From Callorhinus ursinus (Eukaryota; Chordata; Mammalia; Carnivora; Otariidae): 64,000 nucleotides of DNA. The notes beneath the pieces are model-generated. The model was not told the DNA's origin and made no database searches. It saw only the letters and a program-made list of their open reading frames with translations. Shown here in pieces: positions 36,901-51,325 of the stretch. The stretch's first letter is position 1. Every line of letters starts with the position of its first letter. The DNA lies in NCBI RefSeq assembly GCF_003265705.1, contig NW_020312903.1:22756194-22820193 (forward strand), in the 5' to 3' direction. A program made the translations under genes and the position numbers.

Positions 36901-39900
36901 TCATTTGGTCTTCAGGTCTTTCTCAGAAGGAACTGTTCCATCTGTAGCTATTGTGTCTGTGGGAGAAGGTGAGTTCAGGATCTTCCTATGCTGCCATCTT
37001 GGACTGCCCCCTTACTTGTGTCTTTTTACTTTTTTAATGTCTCTATTAGACAATTTAAAATTACACATATGGTTCTCATTCATGCTTTCCATTATATTTC
37101 TATTGGACAGTGCTAGTCTATAACATAATTCAGAGTACAAAAAAAACAGTTGAAAGGTGTTAAGAAGGAAAATGGCAAACTTCCATTGATGTCCTATATC
37201 AACTATTTGATTTTTTTCTAAGTTCACACTGAATTCTTTTAGGTCTTAAATGTGTGAGCCAATGTTTATTTTCATGCTTGGGATAGATTATACCTTCAGT
37301 TCCATTACAGTTATGAGATTCTTTTAAAGGATATAAATCTTTTTGCATTCCCAGTACTCACGAAAAGAAAGCCAGCAATCTAATAGTTTCAGAGGATTAC
37401 TCACTAGAACAAATATTTGGTGTTCAAATGAATTTCACAGTTTGTCCATACTAATAAATGTTCTTTATATTTTGAATGTTCAGAACGCAGGGCAAAACAA
37501 AACAAGGATTTCTGTTTTATAAAGAAACTTCTACTATGAAATTTATTACAGAATATTCTGCATAACTGTATCACTATGAGCTTAATTCCTCTGAAAAAAA
37601 GGCAGAATTAATTGAAGTTGATGTCCACTAATATCATGAGAAATATCACATGTGTTTTCTTATGTTATCTGTGACAAAGACTCTAGTGACCTTGTATGCC
37701 ATGCAGACTCCATCATTTCACATTGGTAGAGAACTTTTAGATGGTTTGGTTTTTCTGAGAACTCATTAAAAGCCAACTGGAATTTATATTGCAGTAATAG
37801 AATTGATCATACTTGGTGACTGAGAGTGAAAATTTCATTTAAGATAGTTCATTTTAAAATTTGCCTTGGTTAATCAACCAGACTTTTAACACATAATTCC
37901 CTCTTTCCTTTTGATTTTAGAGGATTTTATGCTTGATCTTACCTCCTCCGGGCTTTTTTTGAGCCATTCTAGTCACTATCCTTCTCATATCTGCAGTTCT
38001 TCTAGAATGTTAGCACCATAAAGATAAGAATTTGTTGTTGAAGGAATAATTTTTTTTTTAATGCTGAATGTTGGATTTGTTGAATGAATGAAATTGTTTC
38101 TGTTCCAGGAATCTTTCAACTCAGCCTGAAGGCATGCACTACATGCCTTTAAAATATAACTCCCTTTTACCTAATTTCTTCTAATCTTATATAATTAATT
38201 AAAGTACTATAATATAAAGAGTTTAACTCCATTTTTTTATTTGACTATTAACAACTGTTAGATCCCCACCCCTCTTCCCAGTCTACCCTGCCTCTGGGCC
38301 TCAAGATAAGAAAGGCTTAGATCATTTTGCCTCTGAGAGTAGGAAATTTTCAAACCTCACAGCTTCTATTCCTCCAGGAAGCCCCTACTCCAGCTCTCCT
38401 CTAATCACAGTAAAAACCAAAAGTCAACCCCTCTTCCTTTCTATTTGCTCCCCTCCTCATTGGACCCTTATATGAGCCTATCCCCTTCTGGGAATCCTCA
38501 ATTTGTTGTGAATACTAATGACTGTTGTTGTGTCATCTGCCTTGGCATCCAAAGAAATTCCTGGTGGGCAATCATGTCTGCTACTAAGCAGACATCAAAA
38601 CAAGTATGTGGTAAACATCTGAAACTAATATAATGTTGTGTGTCAACTATACTCAAAAATTTTTTTAAAACAAATATATTGTATAAAGGCTGTGACAAAG
38701 ACATAAACACAAAGTTGCATGGATCACAGAAGAGAAAAAATAATTATTTTAGAAGTAGCTGGGGAAGCCATCCCCCAAAATATGGTGACAGTAAAAAATA
38801 TGTCAATAAACACTTCGGAGAGAAACAACTTACAGGGATGAGTCTCAAAGAGGTGTGTACTACTGAGGAAAGAAAGAGTAAGATGTTTAATGTATTTACA
38901 ATATGAGCCTGAAATTTAAGATGAGTGCAGGAAAAATGATGATGTTTCAATAGCTTTAGAAGGATTGTCCTGGGGGTCAGTTTGATCCTTGGAGCACAAG
39001 GGAGCCAAGAATGATGGTAAGAGCCTGAACAGAGGCAAAGAAAAAGGAAATGGAAAGGAAAAGAAGAATTTTCCCAATAATTCTAAGTTGGAATCATCAG
39101 GATTCAGTAAACAAGTACATATGGACATGAAAGAAAAAGGAGTCAAAGATTATGCAAAATTTCTAGTATGGGAAACTGATAACTGGTGTTCAAGGGAGCT
39201 TTCACAGAGAGAATATATCTGAGCAGTGCCTTAAAGAACTGCCAAAGAAAAATGGGAGAGAATGTACTCTGGTTAAAAGAACATGACTAAATAGAATTAG
39301 GGAAACACAAAATATGTGGACAATGGTAGGCAATATAATTCTGCTGAAATATGGAATCTAGAGAAAATAGATTAAGACAGGTTGTTAGAGTCTGACTCTG
39401 AAGATCACACTAAGTAATGTGCACATTAGATGGACAGTGGAGAACCACTAAAAGACTCTATATTTTATACAAGCCCATTATCTTGTTTCTCTTAATGACC
39501 TTAGTTGTCAAGAAATTCATACTCAAATATAAAACCCAGATATACTAATCTGTTCATATCAAGTATCTGGTAATTGTATTGCTCTGGTTCCTTTTAGATT
39601 GCACTGATTTTATAAATTATTAAATTTTGTATTATTTTTTATTTATAGGAAACATCTTTTGTTGTATTTGCCCTAAATCTAATGATTGTTTTTATAACCT
39701 CTATCCCCCACAGACCTGTGGTCACCATTTTTTACATGATTTGGGACCTATAAGCACAGTTAACTGGAATGGTACTAGGTATCTAATCCAATTTGGAATA
39801 ATCACAGTCCTTCCCATGGGAATTTAAGGAGAATCTGTCTCTCTGTGGCTGGTAATGCACCATTTGTACTTGGAAGTTGTATACAGCATTCTTTCCCTCA

Positions 39901-42900
39901 CCACATGGATTGCTTAGCAAAGAAAACTGGTCATCAGAAAAAAAAAATAAGGCAGATGAGTAGAAGTAGACAGAAAAAAAAATAATCTCTGGATTCTCCA
40001 CAGCCATAAAATATCTGATTGTAGGTCTTCCTAACACCCAGTTATACCCTTTTCCTTGGTCTCCATGAAGCACTCCTGTATTAATAAAACATTTTTTTCT
40101 TTATTGCTTAAACTATTTCAGGTTGTTTTCTATTATTTGTTACTCAAATTACTATCTCCTACTGCTATGAAAGTATGGAAAAGTTTACTCTGTAAACCAA
40201 AAAACATAGGATGCAGGGTGGATATATTTCTTCATGTGATGCCAGGTTACATTATTAATGACAAAAGACAACAAAAACATACATGTTTACTACAAATAAT
40301 AATAGATACAGTTGAAAAGTGGCTTCTCCATATATCTTACTCTCCTACTCTCTTGGCGAGAAGTCTCCACTCAACTAAATCTCTAGGATAAGGTTGAAAG
40401 GGAGCCTATAACAGCTCGAATTTTTGTTCTGGCCAGTGCTGTCACAGAAGCATTACTCTTTGGCACCATTGTCCCTTTATTCACTTCCTTGTACTATGTG
40501 TGCACATGTCTACCTCTGTTGAAAACCAAACTCTTTTAAAGTATCATCTTTGATTCATATTTGAACTCTTCCCGTGATAAACCTTGTACTTTTAAAGCAG
40601 TAAATAGAAAACTTACTTTGGAGGAAAATCTTATGTTGAAAGTAGAATAGTTTCTAAAACCATTATGCAAAAGAAAGGATAAAAACAAAGAGTGAAATAA
40701 AGACCCCACTAAACATCAGGGGTGTATGATAGCAGCACTGTTCTTTACCTGAAATTTTTCAAAGCCTCCTTGTGGAAATTTCCAAGACAAATATATTGTG
40801 TTTTCTTCCTGCCCCAAAATCATCAAATCTGATGGTGGGTCTGGATCTATGCGCAATGAAATAAGACATTGGAATGATATCTTTTAAAAAAATCTATAAA
40901 GAACTTATCAAACTCAACACCCAAAACACAAAAAATCCAGATAAGAAATGGGCAGAAGACATGAACAGACATTTCTCCAAAGAAGATATACAAATGGCAA
41001 CAGACACATGAAAAATGCTCAACATCACTCGGCATCAGGGAAATACAGATCAAAACCACAATGAGATACCACTTCACATTGGTCAGAATGGCTAAAATTA
41101 ACATCTCAGGAAATAACAGATATTGGTGAGGATGCAGAGAAAGAGGAATCCTCTTATACTTGGTGGGAATGCAAACTGGTGCAGTCACTCTGAGTAACAG
41201 TATGGAGGTTCCTCAAAAAGTTAAAAATAGAGCTACCCTATGGCCCAGCAATTGCACTACTAGGTATTCATCCAAAGGATTAAAACATAGTGGTTTGAAA
41301 GGACACCTGTACCCCAATGCTTATAACAGCAATGTCCACAATAGCCAAGCTATGGAAAGAGCCCAGGTGTCCGTAAACAGATGAATGGATAAAGAACATG
41401 CGGTATGTGTGCACATATATATATATATATAATACATATATATAATATATATAGGAATATTCCTCTGCCATCAAAAAGAATGAAATCTTGCCATTTGCAA
41501 TGACGTGGATGGAACTAGAGGGTATTATGCTGAGTGAAATAAGTCAGTCAGAGAAAGACAAATACCATATGATTTCACTTATATGTGGAATTTAAGAAAC
41601 AAAACAGATGAACATAGGAGAAGAGAAGGAAAAATGAAATAAGATGAAAATAGAGAGGGAAGCAAACAAAAAGAGACGCTGAACTCTAGGAAACAAACTG
41701 AGGGTTGCTGGAGAGAAGGTCGGTGGAAGGAAGGGGTAATTGTGTGATGGGCATTAAGGAGGGACCTTGAGGTAATGAGCACTGGGTGTTATATGCAACT
41801 GATGAATCACTTAATTCAATCCCTGAAACTAATAAGATGGTATATGTTAACTAAACTGAATTTAAATAAATGTTAAAAAAAAAAAAAGGCCCTTGACTGT
41901 CACACTAGGGAAGAGTCCTAGGATACAGAGGTTTTTCCAGTCCAGTTTAGCACTATGTGATCTTGTGCAAGCTAACTACCCTGAATTTCAGTCTCCCCAG
42001 CTCTGCAATGGAAGGGAAAAAAGAATTTTCTAGAAAGCCTCTTCCCACAATAAAATTATATAAACTATGGATTTTAACATTTCTTTTTTCTTATAGCAGA
42101 ACTCAGTATGAAGTTACTACAATTGGGATTTTTAACTTACGATTTTATGCACTACATAAAGAGATTGATCTATCCTTGCCTTAAATTCACAAACTCTTTT
42201 TCCCTTTAAATGTTGTAACTGAGAAGATTCTTGAATCTTAGTCTTCAAATTGATAACATGACTCTTTCTAATTTATATTAAAAAGTGACATATTGCATTG
42301 CTTTTTTTAACTGAGGGAAACAAAACATTAACATTTTATCGGAATAATTTCATCTCTAAAATTCAAATTTTGCATGAGATTTTTTTTGTCCCTACTTACA
42401 TATTGATTTAAGTTTATTAGAATTTAGCTCAGTGGTAGAATTAAACCTGAGTCACTGATTCACTATCTTTTTTATTTTTCTGTGGTGCATATTCCCTTCT
42501 AACTGGAATTAATTTATTATGCTTCCAAATTCCCATAATATATTTTAGCTTTATTTTAAACATTTATTAACAGTCCATCTACCTCCAAATGGAGTTGAGG
42601 TGGCTTGCAGAAAAGGGAGGTACAGAAAGATAAAAAATTATTAATATATACAGTAGAAGATAAAAGTCAAATAGTAAAGTAGAAAAGATTGGGGGGAAAA
42701 GTTACTAGCCTTGTCTTGGAAAACACAGCCAAAGCAACATCATGAAATTTGAAAGTAGAAATGAAGATCTTGAAGTCCAAACAGAATCAGGATTCGTACA
42801 AAGTCACAGAGCCAAGAATGGGTAGTGTCCTTCCTATGACAGACATAGTGGCCTTTCTAGTGAAGCACAGTGGTTACAAGGGCAAAATTTGATGTCAGGG

Positions 42901-45900
42901 AAACCCAAAGTCAAATCTTTGTTATCTTGTATAAGCTACAAGAATTCTCCAAGCATCGGTGTCCTCATTTATAAAAAATGTAAAACTATGTATCTCATTA
43001 TGATCGACAGAATAAAAATCTGTCATTCAGAATTAAGTGATAAAAAGCATAGAAAATACTAAGCAAAGTCTCTACAACAAGTGCTCAATTTGATGATGAC
43101 AGTGACGGTGATGGTAACAGTGATAATGGCACAGCTCTGATCAAAGCAGCAAAGAAACTTGCACTGATAAAAAATTTTAAATAAAATATATAAAAATGAA
43201 GCTGTTTCTCATCTATTTCTGCTATTTCTTAGGATGGTCTTTGTGAAAAGCAGCCAAGTTCATTTCAGTTTTGGATTTAGATAACTGGGTTAAAAATCTC
43301 ACCTTCCATGATGAGTAATGAACACCTCTGAGCCTTAACCTACATTTGAGGTGGACTGGGTAGATCCAATATGGTGACTTAAGCACATAACACCATGCTC
43401 GTGAATCATAACTGCTCAAATGTTTTAGTGTATTTTCCAGGAATTGATTTGACTGTTGCTCATCTTCCAGTGCTTTCTATTCCTCCACACTGCAAATTCT
43501 GAGATTAAGCCTCCTCTCACACTGATAGGGCACTGGTACCTGAGCACAGGTGCATGTGACTGGGCCCCACAAGTGAAAGGGCTTTTTGGAACACTGCACA
43601 TGTTCAGGGCAGGCATACATGGAAGTGATGCTAATAAGGTCAGAAGAGGCAAATTGAACCCAAATAATGCAATTAAAAAGACAGTGCCGGGGCACCTGGA
43701 TGGCTCAGTTGGTTAAGCATCTCCCTTCAGCTCAGGTCATGATCCCAGGATCCTGGGATTGAGCCCCGTGTCAGGCTCCCTGCTCAGCAAGGAGCCTGCT
43801 TCTCCCTCTCCCTCCGCCTGCTGCTCCCCCTGCTTGTGCTCTCTCTGCCGAATAAATAAATAAAATCTTTTTAAAAAAATAAGTAAATAAATAAAAAGTG
43901 CCATTTATTTTTTCACACTCCAGGTTTTGTTTTGTGTTTCATAAAATGTTAAATATAGTCAAAATATTAGAAAAAAATATTGAGTATTTCATGACAATAA
44001 TAGCTTGAGGTTTAGAGTACTTTGCACTTGCACAAAGAGCTTTGTGCTTGAATCTTAGTAACAAGATTTTGTACCTAGGCAGGAATAATTATTCTCATTT
44101 TCCAAGTGAAAACAATAGTTTTGCCCAAGGTCACATAACTAGTAAGTGATGGAGACAGGAATATAACTCCAGCGTTCTCCAAATAAATGCAGTGCTCCTT
44201 CTCGTCAAGCATGCCATAAACCACTTCCATTTTCATTTATTTTTAATTAGATATTGGCTTAAACAGTCATTTCCATTATTTTTTTACTCATGAAAAGTCA
44301 ATTAAATATAAAATAAACTTACAAGTGCTAACCATGAGGACAGTAGGATGGCTTCTCTTCAATCCCTTGGTAGTTATAATGCCAATTAAAAAGTCGGTCC
44401 CTGAAGAAAGGCTATTAAATGTGAAGGTCCTACACATTAAAAAAAAAAACACACATATTAAAACAGCTCAGAAACATTTGGAAAACTCCCATTTTCTCAC
44501 ACCGTCTACAGAAAGAACTTTATATAAGTCTTGTGGTATTTTTACTGCCTATCATGGAAACAATCTGCTACAGTTAAGCACAAATAGTTAATGAGAAATC
44601 ATAGCTTCTTACAGAGTAATTCAATTAAGTCAAAAAGTGTGTATTATATACACAAGCATGAGATATCCTGAATTGATTTAAAATTATTTATTTGCAGAAA
44701 GGATTTGTTACTGTATATCTGATTCAGTTATTCTAATCACACTGTAGTCAGGAAAGTTGTCTTAAGTTTTCTAATTTCTGTTTATATTAAGCCACTAATA
44801 GAGCTTTTCAAAAATATACATAAAATGTTAATCTCGTGTTCCATGTAACTTGACACAATTTCTTTTCAATACTTTCATACCTTTTTGTGGAAGGCAGGAT
44901 TTCTTCTTTCATTAAGCTTTCGCTGGATATTGAAATAATGTATCCATCCAGAAGACTTCTAGCTGAAGGCCAGCTAAGAGTTATTGCATTGGAGTTTCTA
45001 CTATGGTTCATAAATTCAATGGCACTTGGGGCTATATCATTAAAACATACACATAAAATAACATTTTCTACCCCACAAACATCTGCTCTAAAACAGCCTT
45101 CAAACACTCTCAAGATTTGTTTTACTTTCTGCAAACTTGGGGGTAAGCAAGACATTCTTTTTATTCTTCCTGGTACATATGAAAAGTTAACAGTCAAAAA
45201 AGAGAAAAAAAAACCCAGCAAGAATCACTTTAAACCTTAAAATAGAGCCAATATGTATTATTGTAGTACTGTAACCAATATTTCTCTTACTCAAAAATGT
45301 AGGGAAAGATTATATCTTGGTCCTGTGCAACCACTGAAGAGGAGCAGAATATGCCACCCCAAAATATTCCTCTTTGCCGTAAGGATTATTTTGAGCTGGT
45401 TATTTATTTATTTATTTTTTGAGCTGGTTATTTTTAAGAAACAGCAGACACAGGAGAAACTCTGAAAACTGAGTAAAAGTTACCCTTTGTAAAAGACATT
45501 TACATTTATAAGGGAAATCTCCATTCATAAGAATGTCTCCCTTTATGAGGGAGAGAAGTCTGACTAAATCTCTAGAAACTCTTATCAATGGAGAAGACAG
45601 ACCTAAATCTGCATAACAACCTTTCATTTGTTTACTGTGCTTTTTCTGGTAGCCCTCCCATAACTGACTCCCTTACCCCCTCCCTCACCCTCAACATTTT
45701 CTTTTGTCTTTAGCTGGAGATGGTGTTTAAGGTGGTGGTTTAAGCCATTTCAGGCAGTTACTCAGATTCCCTGGGTCCCATGTATGCAGGGAAGTATACA
45801 TGTTATTAAATTTCTGTTTATTTCTCTCCTGTTGATCTGTTTTAGAGGAGTTGGGGGTGGGGTCTCAGTCAAGGACCTAGAAGGGCAGAGAGAAAATTAT

Positions 45901-48900
45901 TTTTCTTCCCAACACCATGAATCTCAGAAATATTTAATGATTTTTCGGACTCATCCTAATTAAATACCAAATAGTAACAAGGTTAATCAGCAGGAAAGTT
46001 CATTGAAATCTAAATATGAAATGCTTCCCTGTTTCCTAAGGAAAAAAAGCTAAATGAAATAGTTTACAATATGTATTTTGTTTTGTCTCTTAAATTCTTC
46101 CATGTATAAGAAAGGAACAAAAATGCCAAGATATTCTTTCCCAATTCCAATCTGTGTTATTATAGTAAAGGAATATCAGACATGACCAGTTTCTAAACAC
46201 ATAAATCAATGTTCCCATAATATCAGTGTCAAGAATCACTAAAATAGCTATTTTAGTAGAATTGAAAGTTTTACTTCATCTAGATATGAAAATGTATACA
46301 TTTTACATACATCCTTCCCAATCATCCCTTATTTCATGTGACTAGCATGGAATAATCGCCATCTGCCATGGGGAGTAAGTTGCTAACACTGGGTAAATGT
46401 CACTTCATTGACTGCTTAACTGAGCAATGAAGAAATTAAATCGCAAATGGAAAATCTGGCCAGACCCCAGGCAATTAGCCACTCTCCTGCCTGGCAATAC
46501 ATATACAAAAGAGGTTATTTTAACCCATATAAGGGGAAACAGAAAGAAAGACAAGAGATGACAACTGCCTGCCCATAAAGGAAATCTGGGAAGAATAAAC
46601 TATTTACTAAATCTTCCCTAAAGAATGAAATAAATATCTGAACATTGAATAATACCTAAAGTGCTTACACAGGCTGTACCTGTCTGTATTTCTTTGATAT
46701 TAGGAATGCTGTCTTTAAAACCTTCTTTTTCAGTGCGAATTGAAAAAGTGTACACTGTGGCAGGATCCAGGTTAGAGAACGTTGCTGCTTCTGGAACTAC
46801 CTTCTGGACCTATCAATCCAAAAGAATAAATTAGCACATGTTCATTTAAAAAATGTTCCACAATTCAACACAACCAAATAAGCATGGGGTTATTTAGTTT
46901 CACTACTATCTAATGTAAGGATGTAGTAATATTGGATTCAGCATGAAAGATTCAAGTTTAATGCCTCCCAGAGTGGCCTGTAACATACCATGAAAGCAGC
47001 AGTACAGTTCATGCATGTGATTTCATAATGCTGAAAATTACCATCAGCTCGATTCCAGAGAATTTCTATGGAAGAGTCTGTCACTTTGCCCTCATGGATA
47101 TTTGATGGTGCTTCCAGACCTACCCAAAACACACAACACATTTAAATTCTTCTTGTATGTTTTCTAATTGGGTTTTTCTTTTAATTTATCCCTTTAAAGG
47201 GAAAAAAAAAACACAACGTGAATAAAAAACAATAAAACTTATTAATCAACCATCTCTATATTCTAATTTAAAATAGTTTATACATCCATGACCGTTCATT
47301 AAATATAATAATCAGTTGCAATACTCAGAGTCATTGCAAACACCATAACAAGCAGCTAATTTTGGTTTTGCAGCAAAAACTACATAGCAGCAAATTCACG
47401 GTACAAACTGCATAATATTCAAAAGAAGAAAAAGAGATTAGAGCTTTCTGAATCTATTACCATAAGCTAAAAAGACAACAGAGAGAAAAATGTGAAGTCC
47501 AGACAAAGGAGTAAAAGAATCCTCTTTGTATCAGATATTGGCAAAAGCTAAAATCAAATTTTATCTGATGAGTTTTAATGGTTATATTTTCCATTTTAAA
47601 GACCCCATTCAGCGTACAGAAAAAGAAATTTTCAGAAAAATTTAAAAAATTGAAGCTTTAGATTATCATCTTACATATTGATATATTTTGCCACTTACAT
47701 CACAAAATTGATATATTTAGATGATCAAGTACTAATTATTTTTAAAGACAAGAACTGTCAAATATAACGCTGCCCATAATGATTTATAATATAAAGCAGA
47801 AACAGAGAATACAGATATGATAATAAAAAGTATATAAAAATTGTAAACAAAAATAAAATATAAACATATACTGAGCTGATTATGAATATGCTATTCATGC
47901 TATGTTACAGTAATGTGATTGGTGATCAGTTTGGGAGTATTTTACGAAAACTTGTGTTTAAACAGTAATGGAAAGATTACAATTCAAGAGGAAGAAGAGA
48001 CATAGTGGTATAATGATATATGTGTAGATTTAAAGACCAAAAGAGCAAAACATGAAGAACCTGGATATGTTATAGTCAAAATTATAATATTTTTAGGATT
48101 ACATATGATTTTTGTATGGCATTTATTACTCTGTGCCATTCATTTCTATATCTACTGGGTCAATATCTTAGATAAATTTCATGGGTCTCAAATGTTCAAA
48201 ATGAGTATTTGTAGAATTTGTGAGTGGCTTAAAGAAAAGATAAATCAAAATTGATATGAAATTCAAAATGTAAGTACTGGTATGAACAAATATAATACAT
48301 ACTAATTTTAAATATTCAAAGTAGTAGGGAAAATATATACTAGTTCTTTCCAGACAAAGGGCAGCATGGAGAGAGCAAACACATGCTAAGATTATGTGCT
48401 TTGAGAAACACTATTAAGTGTCTCTAGACTCAAAAAATATAACCTAGTTCTTATAATCTGCCTAAAATTATTCACATTCCTCACTCTTGAAATAAGTCAT
48501 CATAAGTTCTGATTAATATGCACATACATTTTTTGTTAATGGATAGATTTAAAAAATTTGTGACCTCAATTTTACATAAAGTTAGCTCTTTCTCTATACT
48601 CAAGCAATGAAAGATCAGGCTCAGTATAAGACTTTTGCGATTATTTTAAAAGATCTTTGAAAATAACTGCATTGAAGTGAATGTAGCCTACTAATATGAA
48701 ATGGTACACAAAATCAAAATCAAGAAAAAACTTATATAAGTCCGCAAATACTTACATGTTTTTACTGCAGGCACATAATACATATTACTTAATTTAGTCC
48801 CACTGATGATGGAAATTAAAAAATTGTATTCTGTGCCTGGGATTAAATTGCCAACAGTTATTTTATTGCCATGTTTCAAAGGCTTAGTAACATTTGGCCC

Positions 48901-49652
48901 TCCTTCAATTACAATATGTATGCCATCAAACACTCCAAGATCAGGCATTTGAACAGATAAAATTACAGAGGTACTATGACTTTCATATGGGATGACAATT
49001 TGGACTGGTTTGGGCTCTGAAAAACAAAAAGAGAGATTTATAATTAGTGGTTTTTTTTAAATTTCAAATACATTTCTCTCTATTTTGTCTGGCATATTCT
49101 AGAATATGCAAAAATACTAAATGCCTGTGCAAAGTTATGTTTACTATGTCATTATTAAACAGAAAAACAAGGTGGACATTCTGAGAGAGTGTATGTACAT
49201 ATATATTGGAAGTACCTGATTAACTTTTGATTTTGATTCTCAATAATAGTCTCCAAAACCTAAGAATCTGAGATTTTCTGATTTTTTTTACCTTTTTATC
49301 TATTTATTAAGCCAATGATTTTGAAAACCTAAATACTAGGAGGAATGCTTAAATAAAGTAAATAAGCCCAGATTCCTGCGTTTCAGAGTTCCCAATCTCA
49401 AGAAAGAGATACACAAATCACTTACTAGAATCCCAAATGGATAGAGCTGAGCTGATAACATGAACAAAAAGCTATTGAGAAGAGAGGAAGAAAACAAATC
49501 TAGCAGAGATCATTGGAGAAGGCTTCCAGAGTCTAAGATGTTTTATCTGAATCTTAAAGGGTAGTACAAGTTTACCAGAGAGAGCATGTGGTGGGCAGAG
49601 GTGGTAAGGAGGGAATTCCAGACAAAGAGAAAACCATGGAAACCAAAAAGGA

Positions 49653-49692
<40 letters not shown>

Positions 49693-51278
49693 GTGTATTC
49701 AGGGAATACCAAGTTCTTTCTGCTGTTTACCAGCAGGGCAAATTACTAATCGCTAGTCTTTGACAATTAGTTACTAATCTTTGGCAAGTTACTAAATCAC
49801 TCTGTGCCTTGGTTTCCTAATCCCTAAAATGGGAAGGAGACTAGTATCTACTTTGCAAGGTCACTGTGATGATTCAATGTGAGACTGTATTTATATACAA
49901 AGAGCTTAGTTCCCAGCACATGCCAGGCTCTCAGGGTGGTTAAAGCCTGGGGTATGTGAGGAACAGGGATCAGGCATGGAAGGCCACCGCTGAGGCTGGA
50001 TGTTGTCTGCGAGGGGCTTTGCATGCCATGCTAAGGAGGTCAGACTTTATCCTGTAGGCACAGGGATTTTGAACAGACATTTCATTTTTAGGAGCACAGT
50101 CCTGGCAACAGTTTAGAGGAAGGATTCGCTTACATTTCACACTCTTGCTGACCTCTACGTAAGAGCTTTCTTGTACTGTAATCCTCTACTGTATCATTTA
50201 GAGCAGATTTGAAATTTTAGATTGTTTCTATTCACATTATTTTTTCCCTTGGGTCAATTTTAATTTCAACTCTATTTGTGGATTATTGAAATACTATCCA
50301 GTATATCCTTAGATCTGTCTTTCTTCTAAGTAGATATCTTCTCCTAAGATATACATTCTGAGGAAATATTCTTTCTTCCAGAGAATAATTGGACAGACTT
50401 TGCTTTTCAGTTTTCTTTTTAACATCTGGTTTGATGCAATGGAACTTGTTCTAAGTCAATGATACTGTATTTGATAATGTGATTATGCCAGTTTACCCAG
50501 AGCCAGTACTGTGTAAAAGGATTTAAACACATACCTATAATTAGCATTCTAGAACACAAAATCTGTGCAATATCTCCATCAATTCATTCATTTGTGACAT
50601 ATAACTTTCTTGCCTTTTTCAGTCTGGGTAGTTATGAGGAAATGTTCAATACATTAACCATAACAGATACCATATGGTATATTACTGGGTTTCAAAGCAC
50701 TTTTTCCATGTTTTTCTTTTTCCAGTTATATTAACTTCCCTTTTTCTGTCATCACTAATGTTTTTTGTGGGTTTCTTCTTTAAATTCCTTACAGCTCTCT
50801 TCAGTTACAAAGCTCTTACATTAAATATGGTTTTTCCAAGGCTAGTATGACATCCCACAAGTATCCAATCCATTTAAATGTGTAGGCAATAATCTGGAAG
50901 TTTCTAAATCTGCCTTGAGCAGAAATTAAATATCTGGAGATTGGAAATAAGTGGCCAATATAGTCATGGAAACAGTTCACTTCCGTGTTCCTAGGTGCTG
51001 AAGATATTTTCTAAGGAGAGACAATGCTTTAAATAGGCATTATCTAATTTAGTTTCTAAAAGCGTATAGAGTCTGTGACATTCTCTATAGTGCGTAAATG
51101 TGGGTTTTTAAATCAGTTCCACTTGTTCAGGGAAATGGGACCAATGGCATCAATAAATGACATATTAAGGCAGATGGACACCAAGGCTGGAAAAGTGTAC
51201 AACAGGACAAAGTTCTTTCTTCTCTTCAAAACTGTACCCTAAACCTCTGGAAACTCAAATGAGAGAAAGCATCACCTA

Positions 51279-51325
<47 letters not shown>

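Larger units (their letters stand above)
32951..37011 (-). mobile_element. Older L1, reverse, with apparent 5' end
   Basis: Reverse L1-type sequence (TTGATTGTTCAGTAGCATGT, then GTGTGGATCTCTTTGGGTTT) runs up to CTGCCATCTTGGACTGCCCC at 36991-37010, which in reverse is a typical L1 5' start. Two Can-SINEs are nested in it. Frames are broken; it is not active. Confidence 0.65.
28802..40748 (-). other. PTPRQ extension intron, 11.9 kb (splits FN3 domain 7)
   Basis: Holds the TA/CA repeat at 29059-29190, L2, MIR and two L1 segments with SINEs (listed), and LTR/L1 tail sequence near 38200-38665. The stretches 29200-31180, 37030-38200 and 39480-40740 show nothing I can name. Confidence 0.6.
40847..44322 (-). 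other. PTPRQ extension intron, 3.5 kb
   Basis: Holds a 1-kb L1 at its 3' end, one Can-SINE and two MIR pieces (forward about 42860-43100, reverse about 44000-44215). Otherwise AT-rich and unrecognised. Confidence 0.6.

Noticed and set aside
49654..49692. (ATC)13 considered as a coding His/Ile/Ser repeat or a CRISPR-like array
   Set aside because: A plain trinucleotide microsatellite in an intron; no spacer structure and no exon frame through it.
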